From positions 62,001-126,000 of the forward strand of contig NZ_JACRWD010000003.1 in assembly GCF_014306135.1 (NCBI RefSeq): a stretch of DNA of 64,000 nt. The letters are read 5' to 3'. The stretch is from Paraclostridium hominis. GTDB taxonomy: Bacteria; Bacillota; Clostridia; Peptostreptococcales; Peptostreptococcaceae. The first letter of the stretch is position 1, and every line of letters begins with the position of its first letter. The notes beneath the pieces are model-generated. The model ran no database searches. It was not told where the DNA came from and saw only the letters and a program-made list of their open reading frames with translations. The translations under genes were made by a program, and so were the position numbers. This document shows, piece after piece, positions 1 through 9,093 of this stretch.

Positions 1-379
1 TTTTACTTGGTCTACTAATATATTTTAAATTGTACTCCCTTAACCATTTTGGAATTCTTTCATCATCAAATGTTATGTTTTTATCTATTATTATAGGATA
101 TATTCTATCTAACTTCTCTCTAGTTAGTAATTTTTCTGATTTATCTAGTTCATACTTCACCCAATCTGATTCTAGAGATGAGTTTGATATGAATATTACG
201 AATAGGTCTGACTTTTCCAATCCTCTGTCTATTTCTTCAATGGATTTCATTCCTTCTTCAAATGTATATTCATCATATACTACATTATGAAACCCCATCT
301 CTTTAGTTAACTTATCTGCTACTATTCTTACATAACTTTCCTTATCTCTACTACTATGAGATAAAAATACTTTAGGCAT
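1..379 (-). CDS. TIR-domain protein, truncated by window edge
   Basis: The first 126 codons of a minus-strand gene are present; the rest lies outside the window. The start is the ATG at 379, preceded by a GGGGGAGGG ribosome-binding site. The N-terminus begins MPKVFLSHSSRDKE, the usual beta-A/box-1 opening of a TIR fold, and residues 60-78 (FVIFISNSSLESDWVKYEL) carry the S-x-W-x3-E pattern in which the Glu (about residue 77) is the catalytic NADase residue of enzymatic TIR domains. Bacterial TIR proteins of this kind often serve in anti-phage defence, fused to a sensor or NTPase domain. The partner domain is not visible, so a defence role is inference. The gene sits beyond the 3' end of ssrA, a common integration site. 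Confidence 0.8.
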   Translation of the reverse strand, partial: MPKVFLSHSSRDKESYVRIVADKLTKEMGFHNVVYDEYTFEEGMKSIEEIDRGLEKSDLFVIFISNSSLESDWVKYELDKSEKLLTREKLDRIYPIIIDKNITFDDERIPKWLREYNLKYISRPSK

Positions 380-470
380 ATTAACCCTCCCCCTTTTATA
401 AATTTATTTTACCATATTAAGGAATATTTTTACACTTATAGAGCATACTTTTTGTTAAGGAGTGATTTTA

Positions 471-743
471 TTGAATTATATTACATTATCTACACTACCA
501 TCATGTCAACTTAATGAGTTTAATTTAAATAGCGGTGAATTAGTATCAATTAATTCAAACACTATCTACGAAAATGTTAAAACTATATTTTTAGTTCATA
601 ACTTAAGCGGCAAATTTATAATACTTTATGATATTAATGGCTGTCGTAAAGCAAAAATTAGAGTTCCTATATCTGAAAATAACATCTATTATGATCATTC
701 AGATTCAAATAAAACATTTAAACTATTATTTAATATGAAATGA
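471..743 (+). CDS. Protein of unknown function, 90 aa
   Basis: This is a short plus-strand gene divergent from the TIR gene, with about 90 bp between the two starts. An AAGGAG ribosome-binding site at 457-462 points to the TTG at 471 rather than the upstream GTG at 462, which overlaps it. The product is soluble-looking, with no signal peptide or membrane segment, two cysteines and an alternating hydrophobic pattern (FLVHNLSGKFIILYDINGC) that suggests beta strands. I do not recognise the family. A 13-bp perfect inverted repeat starts inside its last codons. Confidence 0.5.
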   Translation: MNYITLSTLPSCQLNEFNLNSGELVSINSNTIYENVKTIFLVHNLSGKFIILYDINGCRKAKIRVPISENNIYYDHSDSNKTFKLLFNMK

Positions 744-775
744 TCGTAGTTTTCTAATAGACTCATTTCATATTA
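731..775. repeat. Perfect 13-bp inverted repeat at gene end
   Basis: Arms 731-743 and 763-775 (TAATATGAAATGA and its complement) form a hairpin with a 19-nt loop that overlaps the stop of the 90-aa gene. There is no good T-tract on either side, so termination is only possible. Confidence 0.45.
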
Positions 776-1096
776 AATATCATCCCCTGATATACCCCAC
801 TTAATAATGTTATTTGATAAATCAATTTTTTATTACTTTGTATAGCTTTCATCTAATAAAAAATCATGACTTACTATCTATATATTTATCTTTCTATTTT
901 AGTAATGGACATGTAGTTTTCATAATATTAAAAACTATATAAATTTATGTACTTTGATATGCATTAAATATATACCTCCATTTGTAGTCCATTAATATAG
1001 ATTTCTTCGCACCTCATATAGTCTTATTTTAATTTACTTTTTCCACACATAAAAAAACACATTGATAAAATATCAATGTGTTTTCGTGGATTTTAA
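744..1096. other. Gene-poor stretch downstream of ssrA
   Basis: Apart from the inverted repeat at its left edge and the ssrA terminator at its right edge I see no convincing gene. On the minus strand there is an orphan GGAGG followed by a nine-codon reading frame near 970-1000, and a short open piece near 780-835 ending in KWGISGDDI. Both could be remnants of decayed genes, but neither can be assigned. Confidence 0.4.
1053..1084 (-). terminator. Terminator of tmRNA
   Basis: The stem AAAACACATTGATA pairs with TATCAATGTGTTTT around a short A-rich loop. On the minus strand it is followed by further T residues, immediately after the tmRNA 3' end. Confidence 0.75.
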
Positions 1097-1446
1097 TGGT
1101 GGAGACGAGGGGAGTCGAACCCCTGTCCGCAAGTCTTTTCCTCGCTGCATCTACGTGTGTAGCCATCTGATTTAAATCTCGTCGCACACATCGCCCAGTG
1201 GCAAGCTATGTGATTGACCAGTCCCGATTAGTCCACTCTCGGTCGAGACACCCCGAAAGTAGTTCCCTGCATAGATGACGTCCAGGCCTAGCCGGCAGGA
1301 GGGCTTAGGCGGGACGAGCAGTCATTATGCTGCTAAAGCGTAATTATCGTTTGCGTTTATTTTAAATTCCCCAGTTTTTACGTGACCCAGAGTAACACGA
1401 CACGCAGCCTCAAGTTCCAAACCCACGTCGAAACCATTACGCCCCC
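1097..1446 (-). ncRNA. ssrA: Transfer-messenger RNA (tmRNA)
   Basis: The minus strand begins GGGGGCGTAATGGTTTCGAC and ends with a tRNA-like T arm (GGTTCGACTCC) and CTCCACCA. The 5' GGGGGCG pairs with CGTCTCC near the 3' end as the acceptor stem. The internal tag frame reads GCA AAC GAT AAT TAC GCT TTA GCA GCA TAA, giving ANDNYALAA, which has the usual hydrophobic ALAA proteolysis signal. tmRNA with SmpB rescues stalled ribosomes, and smpB lies directly upstream. The 3' end is encoded CCA and then a terminator. Confidence 0.95.
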
Positions 1447-1572
1447 GTGGTAGTTTTATAGTCCTTAAGACTTTTTCGCAAACTTTTTTTCACCATTTAT
1501 TATTATTAAGTTGTTATCTATATAATAAAACTTTTTAAAAACAAAAGCAATATTATCTCATTGGAATTAATA

Positions 1573-2028
1573 CTAGTATCTACCAGATAATTCTCTTTCT
1601 ATACGTCTATTAGCATCTTTTTTGGCTAAGTCTTGACGTTTGTCATATAATTTCTTACCTTTAGCTAAAGCAAGCTCTACTTTTACTTTACCATTTTTAA
1701 GATAAACACTTAAAGGAATTAAAGAATATCCTTTTATAGTAGTAGCCCCTATAAGCTTTCTAATTTCATGTTTATGAAGTAATAATTTTCTAACTCTAAG
1801 AGGATCAACATTAAAAATGTTACCTTGCTCGTATGGACTTATATGAACTTGTTTTAAAAATACTTCTGAATTATCAACAGAAGCATAACCATCAGTCAAG
1901 TTAAGCTTTCCTTGTCTAATAGACTTAACCTCAGTACCCTTTAACTCGATACCACACTCATAAGTCTCTTCTATAAAATACTCATGTCTAGCTTTTCTAT
2001 TAGTAGCTAAAACCTTAACACCTGCCAT
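1573..2028 (-). CDS. smpB: SsrA-binding protein SmpB
   Basis: SmpB binds the tRNA-like domain of tmRNA and brings it to stalled ribosomes. The 151-residue product has the family pattern: an N-terminal beta-barrel beginning MAGVKVLATNRKARHEYFIE, the GIELKGTEVKSIRQGK and NLTDGYA motifs, and a basic tail (KKLYDKRQDLAKKDANRRIE) that enters the decoding centre. The ATG at 2028 is chosen because an AGAGG site sits at proper distance; the GTG at 2037 overlaps that site. It is followed downstream by ssrA, its functional partner, with 126 bp between them. Confidence 0.95.
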   Translation of the reverse strand: MAGVKVLATNRKARHEYFIEETYECGIELKGTEVKSIRQGKLNLTDGYASVDNSEVFLKQVHISPYEQGNIFNVDPLRVRKLLLHKHEIRKLIGATTIKGYSLIPLSVYLKNGKVKVELALAKGKKLYDKRQDLAKKDANRRIERELSGRY

Positions 2029-2346
2029 ACAATTCACCTCTTATCTTTATCCTTCATTTAATTACCTTAAAATATACCATATATAACCATACTAGTCAAT
2101 AGTTACAAAATCCTAGTAAAATCATATATATAACTATATTTAATACTATTATATGTAATAACTACAAATCTATTACACATAATTAATATATTATTATATT
2201 AATACCCAAATAAATGCTTTAACAACATATAACTTAAATATTATTAAAAAATAATTTTTTAATAATTTAAATTTCTTATATTTTAAAATCTTTTTTATAA
2301 ATCTTTTGCCCTTTCTCTTTCCCCTCAAAGTTAAGTTGCAAAAACA

Positions 2347-2428
2347 AGGTTTTGAATAGTTGTTGACGAAACACTTAAAGACCGCTTTTTTTAGGTCTTT
2401 GTGTGAAGGAAACAACTATTCAAAACCT
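2347..2428. repeat. 82-nt long imperfect hairpin in a 420-bp intergenic gap
   Basis: The 18-nt arms 2347-2364 and 2411-2428 (AGGTTTTGAATAGTTGTT and its complement) are perfect. Inside them a second pairing joins CAC-tt-AAAGACC with GGTCTTT-gt-GTG. This is far larger than a normal terminator and lies between rnr and smpB. The rest of 2029-2447 is AT-rich with no gene I can support. It could be a processing or termination structure or a small dispersed repeat; see the similar-sized element at 10353-10438. Confidence 0.6.
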
Positions 2429-2447
2429 GTCACTAGCAAGTAACTAA

Positions 2448-4595
2448 CTACTCATCTATATCATTTTCAACTTTACCTAATAATGCAAAGTCAATTTCTT
2501 TAAAGTCAACATTAACCTTATCAACTCTTATCTTAACAACATCACCGATTTTATACATTTTCTTAGTTCTCTCACCTAAAATAGTAAAAGTATTTTCATC
2601 AAATATATAATAATCATCACTCATATCAGCAAGTCTAACTAAACCTTCAACAGTATTATCAAGTTCTATAAACATACCAAAAGAAGTTACACTAGAAACT
2701 ATACCGATAAACTCTTCTCCAACTTTATCTTCCATATATCTAGCTTTGTAAATATCTTTAACATCTCTTTCAGCAAGTTCTGCTTCTCTTTCTCTTTCAG
2801 AAGATTGAGTTGAAGCATAATCAACTATTTGAGCTAACTGCTCTTGTCTTTTTTGACTTATCTTTCCATTTAAGAACTCTTTTATAATTCTATGGATTTG
2901 TAAGTCTGGATATCTTCTTATTGGAGAAGTAAAGTGAGAGTAATATTGTGCTGCTAATCCAAAGTGACCTATACACTCTGGTGAATATCTAGCTTGTTTT
3001 AAAGAACGAAGCATAATAGTACTTATAGCCTTCTCCTCAGTAGTTCCATGTATATTTTCTATAATCTTTTGTAATTCCTTAGGATGAACACTTTCTAAAT
3101 CACCTTTTATAACATATCCAAAAGTAGATATAAACTTATTTAAAGTTTCTATCTTTTCATGTGCTGGAGTTTCATGGATTCTGTAAACAAAAGGCATGTT
3201 TAACCAGAAGAAATGCTCTGCAACAGTTTCATTTGTAACTAACATAAACTCTTCTATTATTCTATTTGATATTCTTCTTTCATATTGTTTTATATCTACA
3301 ACATCCCCATCACCATTTAAAATTATCTTAGCTTCTGGGAAATCAAAATCTATAGCTCCACGCTTTTCTCTTCTTTGCATTAATATTCTTGCTAATTTTT
3401 CAGCATTATAAAAATCATCTACAAGCTTAGCAAATGTCTTTTTAAGCTTTTCATCATCTTTTTCAAGAATATCAGAAACCTCTGTATAAGTCATTCTAGC
3501 TTTAGAATTTATAATAGTTTCTTTTATATCATGTTTAACAACTTCACCTTTACTGTTTATTTCCATAAACACAGATAATGTAAGCTTATCTTCAAAAGGG
3601 TTTAAACTACATACTCCATTAGATAAAGTCTTAGGTAACATAGGTATAACCTTATCAACTAAGTACACTGAAGTAGCTCTTTTTAAAGCTTCTTTATCTA
3701 ATTTGCTTTTTTCTTTTACATAATGAGTAACGTCAGCTATATGAACTCCTAGCTTGTAGTTTCCATTATCTAAAACTTCTATAGATACAGCGTCATCTAA
3801 GTCTTTAGCATCTTCACCATCTATAGTAAATATATTCATATCTCTTATATCTAATCTTCTATCTATTTCTTCTTGTGGTATTTCAATAGCTACCTTCTCA
3901 GCTTCATCTAATACTTTCTTAGGAAACTCTTCAGGTAATCCATGCTCTCTTATTACAGAAGCAATTTCAACGTATCTTTCACCTTTTTGTCCTAATACTT
4001 CTATTATCTTACCTTCTGGCTTTCTATCTTCCATTGGCCACTTTGTTATTCTACAAACAACTTTGTCATTTGCTTTTGCACCATTGAAAAACTTCTTAGG
4101 AACAAATATATCCTTATTAAATTTCTTATTATCAGGCACAACAAACCCAAAGTTTTTACTATCTTGGAAAGTTCCTACAACATCTGTTATAGCTCTTTCT
4201 ATTACCTTAATTATTCTACCTTCTGCTCTTTTTTCGTCCGTTGCTGGTGTTGTTATTTCCGCTATTACTCTGTCATTATGCATTGCACCGTTTAAGCTAT
4301 CTGAAGGTATAAATAAATCTTGAGTGTATTCTTCATCAGATTCTACAAATCCAAATCCTTTTTTATGAGATACTAATTTACCTACAAAAAGCCCCATCTT
4401 GTTTGGAGATGTATATTTACCTTTTTTAGTAAGTATTAAATACCCATCTTCTACTAACTCGTCTAAAAAGTTATAAAACATCGGTATTTCTGTGTGATGT
4501 ATATCAAATATCATTGCTAACTCTTCTTTTTTTAGAGGATTGTATGCTGCTTCTGATATAAGTCCCAACAATTTTTGTTTTAGCTCTTCACCCAT
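2448..4595 (-). CDS. rnr: Ribonuclease R
   Basis: This is a 3'-5' exoribonuclease of the RNase II/R family, 715 residues, a normal length for RNase R. In order it has an N-terminal winged-helix-like segment (1-65), two cold-shock/OB domains (about 66-200), the RNB catalytic domain and a C-terminal S1 domain (about 625-705). The metal-binding motif IDGEDAKDLDDA falls at residues 258-269. RNase R degrades structured RNA and works with trans-translation to remove non-stop mRNAs, which fits its position next to smpB and ssrA. A GAGGAGG site precedes the ATG. Confidence 0.95.
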   Translation of the reverse strand: MGEELKQKLLGLISEAAYNPLKKEELAMIFDIHHTEIPMFYNFLDELVEDGYLILTKKGKYTSPNKMGLFVGKLVSHKKGFGFVESDEEYTQDLFIPSDSLNGAMHNDRVIAEITTPATDEKRAEGRIIKVIERAITDVVGTFQDSKNFGFVVPDNKKFNKDIFVPKKFFNGAKANDKVVCRITKWPMEDRKPEGKIIEVLGQKGERYVEIASVIREHGLPEEFPKKVLDEAEKVAIEIPQEEIDRRLDIRDMNIFTIDGEDAKDLDDAVSIEVLDNGNYKLGVHIADVTHYVKEKSKLDKEALKRATSVYLVDKVIPMLPKTLSNGVCSLNPFEDKLTLSVFMEINSKGEVVKHDIKETIINSKARMTYTEVSDILEKDDEKLKKTFAKLVDDFYNAEKLARILMQRREKRGAIDFDFPEAKIILNGDGDVVDIKQYERRISNRIIEEFMLVTNETVAEHFFWLNMPFVYRIHETPAHEKIETLNKFISTFGYVIKGDLESVHPKELQKIIENIHGTTEEKAISTIMLRSLKQARYSPECIGHFGLAAQYYSHFTSPIRRYPDLQIHRIIKEFLNGKISQKRQEQLAQIVDYASTQSSEREREAELAERDVKDIYKARYMEDKVGEEFIGIVSSVTSFGMFIELDNTVEGLVRLADMSDDYYIFDENTFTILGERTKKMYKIGDVVKIRVDKVNVDFKEIDFALLGKVENDIDE

Positions 4596-4749
4596 TGTTT
4601 TTCCTCCTCATTTTTATATTTGTTATTTAATTTATTCTATGCGTTTAATAAATATTTTTCCCAATTTATTTATATAAATTACATATATATTAACTATTCC
4701 TAAATTATATCACTAATTGGTTTATTTTGTAATTTTTTGTTTTTTTAAA

Positions 4750-4778
4750 TAAAAAACAATTACGATTTTCGTAATTGT
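4750..4778 (-). terminator. Terminator of secG
   Basis: The stem ACAATTACGA / TCGTAATTGT has a two- to four-base loop and is followed on the minus strand by TTTTTTATT. Confidence 0.75.
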
Positions 4779-4805
4779 CATCTTTATTAAACAAATTTAA
4801 TTTTA

Positions 4806-5027
4806 TTATTTAACTAAAAGTAAAGCTATTGCATTTAAGAAAAATAATACTGATGTTATTTTTGTAACTCTTGATAAAAAAGCTTCTTTTCCTTTTGGCT
4901 TAAAATAGCTTTGTGTTCCTTCTCCACCGAATTCAGTAGGTACAGCATTTTTGCTATCTTGTGGCATTATACTTATTACTAAAACGATAGATAAAACTAT
5001 TTGTAATCCCATTAAAACATTAGCCAT
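4806..5027 (-). CDS. secG: Preprotein translocase subunit SecG
   Basis: A 73-residue protein with two hydrophobic helices (residues 3-22 and 54-72) separated by a polar loop containing the GGEGTQSYF segment typical of SecG. SecG is the small accessory subunit of the SecYEG protein-conducting channel in the plasma membrane. The ATG is preceded by TAGGAGGATAACC. It has its own downstream terminator and lies between rnr and eno, an arrangement common in Firmicutes. Confidence 0.9.
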   Translation of the reverse strand: MANVLMGLQIVLSIVLVISIMPQDSKNAVPTEFGGEGTQSYFKPKGKEAFLSRVTKITSVLFFLNAIALLLVK

Positions 5028-5229
5028 GGTTATCCTCCTACGTTTATAATCTCTAATTATAACATAATTTTAGTGTAGCACAATAAAATGCTACATTCAA
5101 GTTATTAAGCCTATCTTCTTTATATTATATACCTAATATCATTAAAATTTTTTAGTTTATAAAGTTATATATTAAATTTTATTCTTATAAAGAATTATTT
5201 ACATAAAGTAGTATTTTATTCTACTTATA

Positions 5230-5268
5230 TAAAAATAAAGAGCCTTATAAAAATCTAAGGCTCCTTTT
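5230..5268 (-). terminator. Terminator of eno
   Basis: GAGCCTTA (5240-5247) pairs with TAAGGCTC (5256-5263) and the minus strand continues TTTATTTTTAT. Confidence 0.8.
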
Positions 5269-5288
5269 ATATAAAATAATTTATATTA

Positions 5289-6581
5289 TTATTTTTTTAA
5301 GTTATAGAAAGATTTTAAACCACAGTATCTAGCAGGTTCACCTATCATTTCTTCTATTCTTAATAATTGGTTGTATTTAGCAACTCTATCAGTTCTTGAT
5401 GGAGCACCAGTTTTTATTTGACCAGCATTTACTGCTACTGCTAAGTCAGCTATTGTAGTATCTTCAGTTTCTCCTGATCTATGAGATATAACAGCAGTGT
5501 ATCCAGCTCTTTTTGCCATTTCTATAGCATCTAAAGTTTCAGTTAAAGTACCTATTTGGTTAACTTTTACTAATATAGAGTTAGCAACACCAGCTTCTAT
5601 TCCTCTTTCTAATCTTTCAGTATTAGTAACAAATAAGTCGTCTCCAACTAATTGTAATTTGTTTCCTAATCTTTCAGTTAATACTTTCCATCCATCCCAG
5701 TCTTCTTCGTCTAATCCATCTTCTATTGTTATTATTGGGAAGTTGTTAGCCCAATCTTCATATAATTCAACCATTTGCTCTGAAGTTAATTCTTTACCTT
5801 CTCCAGCTAAAACGTATTTTTTAGTTTCTTTGTTATACATTTCAGAAGCAGCAACGTCAAGTCCTAACATAACGTCTTTTCCTGGCTCATATCCAGCTTT
5901 TGATATAGCTTCAACTATTAATTCTAATGCAGCTCTGTTTGAATCTAAGTTTGGAGCGAATCCTCCCTCATCACCAACACCACAAGCTAATCCTTTTTCT
6001 CCTAAAACTTTCTTTAAAGAGTGGAATACTTCTGCACCCATTCTTAAAGCTTCTCTGAAAGATTTAGCTCCTACTGGTAATATCATAAATTCTTGAACGT
6101 CTACGTTATTATCAGCATGCTCTCCACCGTTTAATATGTTCATCATTGGAACTGGTAATTGTTTAGCATTTACTCCACCTAAGTATTGGAATAAAGGTAG
6201 TCCAACTTCTTCAGCAGCAGCTCTAGCTACAGCCATAGAAACACCTAATATAGCATTAGCTCCTAATTTACCTTTGTTTTTAGTTCCATCTAATTCTATT
6301 AATAATCCATCTATTCCTGGTTGGTCAGTTGCATCCATACCTTCTAATTCAGGTGCTATTATTTCATTTACATTATCAACTGCTTTTTCAACACCTTTTC
6401 CTAAGAATCTATCTTTATCTCCATCTCTTAACTCAACTGCTTCGAAAGCTCCTGTTGATGCTCCTGATGGAACTATAGCTCTACCAGTTGCTCCACTTTC
6501 TAATACTACTTCAACCTCTACAGTTGGGTTTCCTCTTGAATCTAATACTTCTCTAGCGTATACTAAATCGATTAATGACAT
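5289..6581 (-). CDS. eno: Enolase
   Basis: Enolase converts 2-phosphoglycerate to phosphoenolpyruvate in the cytosol. The 430-residue protein shows the family landmarks AREVLDSRGNPTVEVE near the N-terminus, GASTGAFEAVELRD, the metal-binding region TIEDGLDEEDWDGW, LVGDDLFVTN, and the active-site segment VISHRSGETEDTTIADLAV. The ATG at 6581 (MSLIDLVYA) follows AAAGGAG; an earlier in-frame codon at 6611 has no such support. It is last of the glycolytic block, after gpmI, with a terminator behind it. Confidence 0.97.
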   Translation of the reverse strand: MSLIDLVYAREVLDSRGNPTVEVEVVLESGATGRAIVPSGASTGAFEAVELRDGDKDRFLGKGVEKAVDNVNEIIAPELEGMDATDQPGIDGLLIELDGTKNKGKLGANAILGVSMAVARAAAEEVGLPLFQYLGGVNAKQLPVPMMNILNGGEHADNNVDVQEFMILPVGAKSFREALRMGAEVFHSLKKVLGEKGLACGVGDEGGFAPNLDSNRAALELIVEAISKAGYEPGKDVMLGLDVAASEMYNKETKKYVLAGEGKELTSEQMVELYEDWANNFPIITIEDGLDEEDWDGWKVLTERLGNKLQLVGDDLFVTNTERLERGIEAGVANSILVKVNQIGTLTETLDAIEMAKRAGYTAVISHRSGETEDTTIADLAVAVNAGQIKTGAPSRTDRVAKYNQLLRIEEMIGEPARYCGLKSFYNLKK

Positions 6582-6687
6582 AATTATGTCTCCTTTCAAG
6601 TTTACTATCAAATTTTTGAATTTATTTATATTATATTATATATTTTGGTAAATTATAGTTAATTTAGGCTAAATTTGCCGTATATAA

Positions 6688-8217
6688 TTATTTTTCTATT
6701 AATGAAGTTCCAGTCATTTCTTCTGGTTTTTCTAAGTTCATTAAATCAAGTACTGTAGGTGATATATCAGATAATCTTCCACCTTCTCTTAGTTTAACTG
6801 ATTTATAATCATCACCTACTACTATAAATGGCACAGGGTTAGTTGAGTGAGCAGTTACAGTAGTTTTAGTTTCAGGGTCTTGCATAAGTTCTGCATTACC
6901 GTGGTCTGCAGTTATTAAAGAAACTCCACCTTTTTCTAATATTTTCGCTGTAACTTGACCAACACATTTATCTACTTCTTCTACAGCCTTAACTGCTGCT
7001 TCTATAACTCCAGTATGTCCTACCATATCAGGGTTAGCATAGTTAAGTACTATAAAGTCGTATTTATCTTCATCTATAGCTTTTAATATTTTTTCTGTTA
7101 ATTCATCAGCACTCATTTCTGGTTGAAGGTCATATGTTGCAACCTTTGGAGATGGTACTAATAATCTATCTTCATCTTTATTTGGTTCTTCTACTCCACC
7201 ATTGAAGAAGAAAGTAACATGAGCGTATTTTTCTGTTTCAGCAGCTCTTAATTGAGTTTTGCCCTTTTCAGCTAAATACTCTCCTAATGTATTTTTTAAA
7301 CTTTGCGGTTTAAATGCTACATTAACATTTTTTATAGTTATGTCATATGTAGTTAAACAAACAAAGTAAGTTTTCATGCAAGGTCTTTCAAATCCAGTAA
7401 AATCATCACATACTAATGCTCTAGTTATTTGTCTTGCTCTATCTGGTCTAAAGTTTCCAAATACTATAGAGTCATTTTCTTTTATAAGACCAACTGGCTT
7501 ATCATTTTCAACTATTACAGTTGGTAATACGAATTCATCTGTTTTATCATCGGCATAAGCTTTTTCTATCGCTTCTTTTGCAGAAGTCGCAGTTTCACCT
7601 TTGCCATCTACCATAGCTTCATAAGCTAATTGAATTCTTTCCCATCTTTTATCTCTATCCATAGCATAGTATCTTCCTGATACTGATGCAAATTTACCCA
7701 CGCCTACTTCTTTCATGTATTTTTCTACATCTTCGATATAAGTTAAAGCACTTTTTGGTTCAGTGTCTCTACCATCTGTAAATGCGTGAACATATACATT
7801 TTCAACACCATTTTCTTTAGCCATTTTTATTACAGCTTTTAAATGGTCTATGTGTGAGTGAACTCCACCATCAGATAATAATCCCATTAAATGAAGTGCA
7901 TGTTCTTTTCCATTTTCCATAGCTTTTAGTAAGACTTCATTTTTAAAGAACTCACCATCTTCTATTGCTTTACTAACTCTAGTTAAATCTTGATATACTA
8001 TTCTTCCTGCACCAATGTTAGTGTGTCCCACTTCTGAGTTACCCATTTGTCCATCTGGAAGACCTACATCAAGTCCACTAGCTTTTATTAAAGTATGAGG
8101 ATAGTTTTCATGTAATTTATCTAAGTTAGGAGTCTTTGCACTTGCTACTGCATTTCCTACCTTTATATCACTACATCCAAAACCGTCCATTATTATTAAT
8201 GCCACTGGTTTTTTCAT
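6688..8217 (-). CDS. gpmI: 2,3-bisphosphoglycerate-independent phosphoglycerate mutase
   Basis: This manganese enzyme interconverts 3- and 2-phosphoglycerate, using a catalytic serine found here in the motif GQMGNSEVGHTNIGAGR. The 509-residue length is typical. The N-terminal alkaline-phosphatase-like segment begins VALIIMDGFGC, and the C-terminal metal site includes ITADHGNAE and the later TAHSTNPVP. The ATG at 8217 is preferred over the GTG at 8226 because AAGGAG lies eight bases before it. It starts 12 bases after tpiA stops, so the two are surely co-transcribed. Confidence 0.97.
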   Translation of the reverse strand: MKKPVALIIMDGFGCSDIKVGNAVASAKTPNLDKLHENYPHTLIKASGLDVGLPDGQMGNSEVGHTNIGAGRIVYQDLTRVSKAIEDGEFFKNEVLLKAMENGKEHALHLMGLLSDGGVHSHIDHLKAVIKMAKENGVENVYVHAFTDGRDTEPKSALTYIEDVEKYMKEVGVGKFASVSGRYYAMDRDKRWERIQLAYEAMVDGKGETATSAKEAIEKAYADDKTDEFVLPTVIVENDKPVGLIKENDSIVFGNFRPDRARQITRALVCDDFTGFERPCMKTYFVCLTTYDITIKNVNVAFKPQSLKNTLGEYLAEKGKTQLRAAETEKYAHVTFFFNGGVEEPNKDEDRLLVPSPKVATYDLQPEMSADELTEKILKAIDEDKYDFIVLNYANPDMVGHTGVIEAAVKAVEEVDKCVGQVTAKILEKGGVSLITADHGNAELMQDPETKTTVTAHSTNPVPFIVVGDDYKSVKLREGGRLSDISPTVLDLMNLEKPEEMTGTSLIEK

Positions 8218-8229
8218 GTTTTTCACTCC

Positions 8230-8976
8230 TTAGAAATTAACAAGCTCTACAAAGTCAGCAGGTTTTAAACTAGCTCCACCAACTAAAGCTCCATCTATAT
8301 CAGTTTGATTCATTATTTCAGATACATTAGCAGGTTTAACACTTCCACCGTATTGTATTCTTACTTCTTCAGATATTTCTTCTCCATATAATCCTTTAAC
8401 TACATCTCTAACATATGCTATTACATCGTTAGCTTGCTCAGCAGTTGCAGTTTTACCAGTTCCTATAGCCCATATTGGTTCATAAGCTATAACAACTTTT
8501 TTCATATCATCTTTAGATACGTTTTCTAAAGCTTTTTCAACTTGTACTTTACATACATCTTTAGTTTTATCAGCTTCTCTTTCTTCTAATGTTTCACCTA
8601 TACATAATATTGGGTCTATTCCTGATTTTAAAGCTTTTAATACTTTTTTGTTTACTGTTTCATTAGTTTCATTAAAGTATTGTCTTCTTTCAGAATGTCC
8701 AAGTACTACATAATCTATGTTTAATTCATTTAACATAGGAGCAGATACTTCTCCTGTGAATGCTCCATTATCTTCATAGTGCATATTTTGAGCACCTATT
8801 TTTATATCAGTTCCTTTTGTAGCTTCCTTTAAATCTTTTAATAAAGTAAAAGGTGCGCATATAACTGCTTCCACATCTGTATTATTTACTTTTCCTTTTA
8901 TTTCATTAACAAATTCTACAGCTTCAGCTATAGTTTTGTGCATTTTCCAGTTTCCTGCTATTATAGGTTTTCTCAT
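8230..8976 (-). CDS. tpiA: Triose-phosphate isomerase
   Basis: This enzyme interconverts glyceraldehyde-3-phosphate and dihydroxyacetone phosphate. The 248-residue protein has the N-terminal Lys motif (AGNWKMHKT), the catalytic His in VLGHSERR, the catalytic Glu in VIAYEPIWAIGTGKTAT, and the phosphate-gripping QYGGSVKP and GALVGGASL loops. It lies between pgk and gpmI in glycolytic order. A stem-loop separates it from pgk, which may adjust relative expression. Confidence 0.97.
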   Translation of the reverse strand: MRKPIIAGNWKMHKTIAEAVEFVNEIKGKVNNTDVEAVICAPFTLLKDLKEATKGTDIKIGAQNMHYEDNGAFTGEVSAPMLNELNIDYVVLGHSERRQYFNETNETVNKKVLKALKSGIDPILCIGETLEEREADKTKDVCKVQVEKALENVSKDDMKKVVIAYEPIWAIGTGKTATAEQANDVIAYVRDVVKGLYGEEISEEVRIQYGGSVKPANVSEIMNQTDIDGALVGGASLKPADFVELVNF

Positions 8977-9020
8977 TTTAATTCCTCCATTACTATAAAC
9001 TCTATATAGTACTTTTTTTA

Positions 9021-9057
9021 ACTATGGTAGTGGTGGTAGTTTTATCACTACCATAGT
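9021..9057 (-). other. Stem-loop between pgk and tpiA
   Basis: ACTATGGTAGTG pairs perfectly with CACTACCATAGT around a 13-base loop. The minus strand continues with A residues rather than T, so it does not look like a classical terminator. It may be an mRNA processing or stability element within the glycolytic transcript. Confidence 0.5.
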
Positions 9058-9093
9058 CATATATTTTAAATTATTGGTAACTACTAATTTTTC

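Noticed and set aside
780..835. Short minus-strand frame ending KWGISGDDI
   Set aside because: Only about 18 codons, with stop codons directly upstream and no start. It may be a gene remnant but cannot be assigned.
2194..2415. 73-codon minus-strand reading frame between rnr and smpB
   Set aside because: It is Lys/Phe-rich, has no convincing ribosome-binding site and begins inside the 82-nt hairpin. It looks like chance coding in AT-rich DNA.
5497..6651. Long plus-strand open frames opposite enolase
   Set aside because: They are antisense shadows of eno, with low-complexity Ser/Pro-rich translations and no ribosome-binding site.
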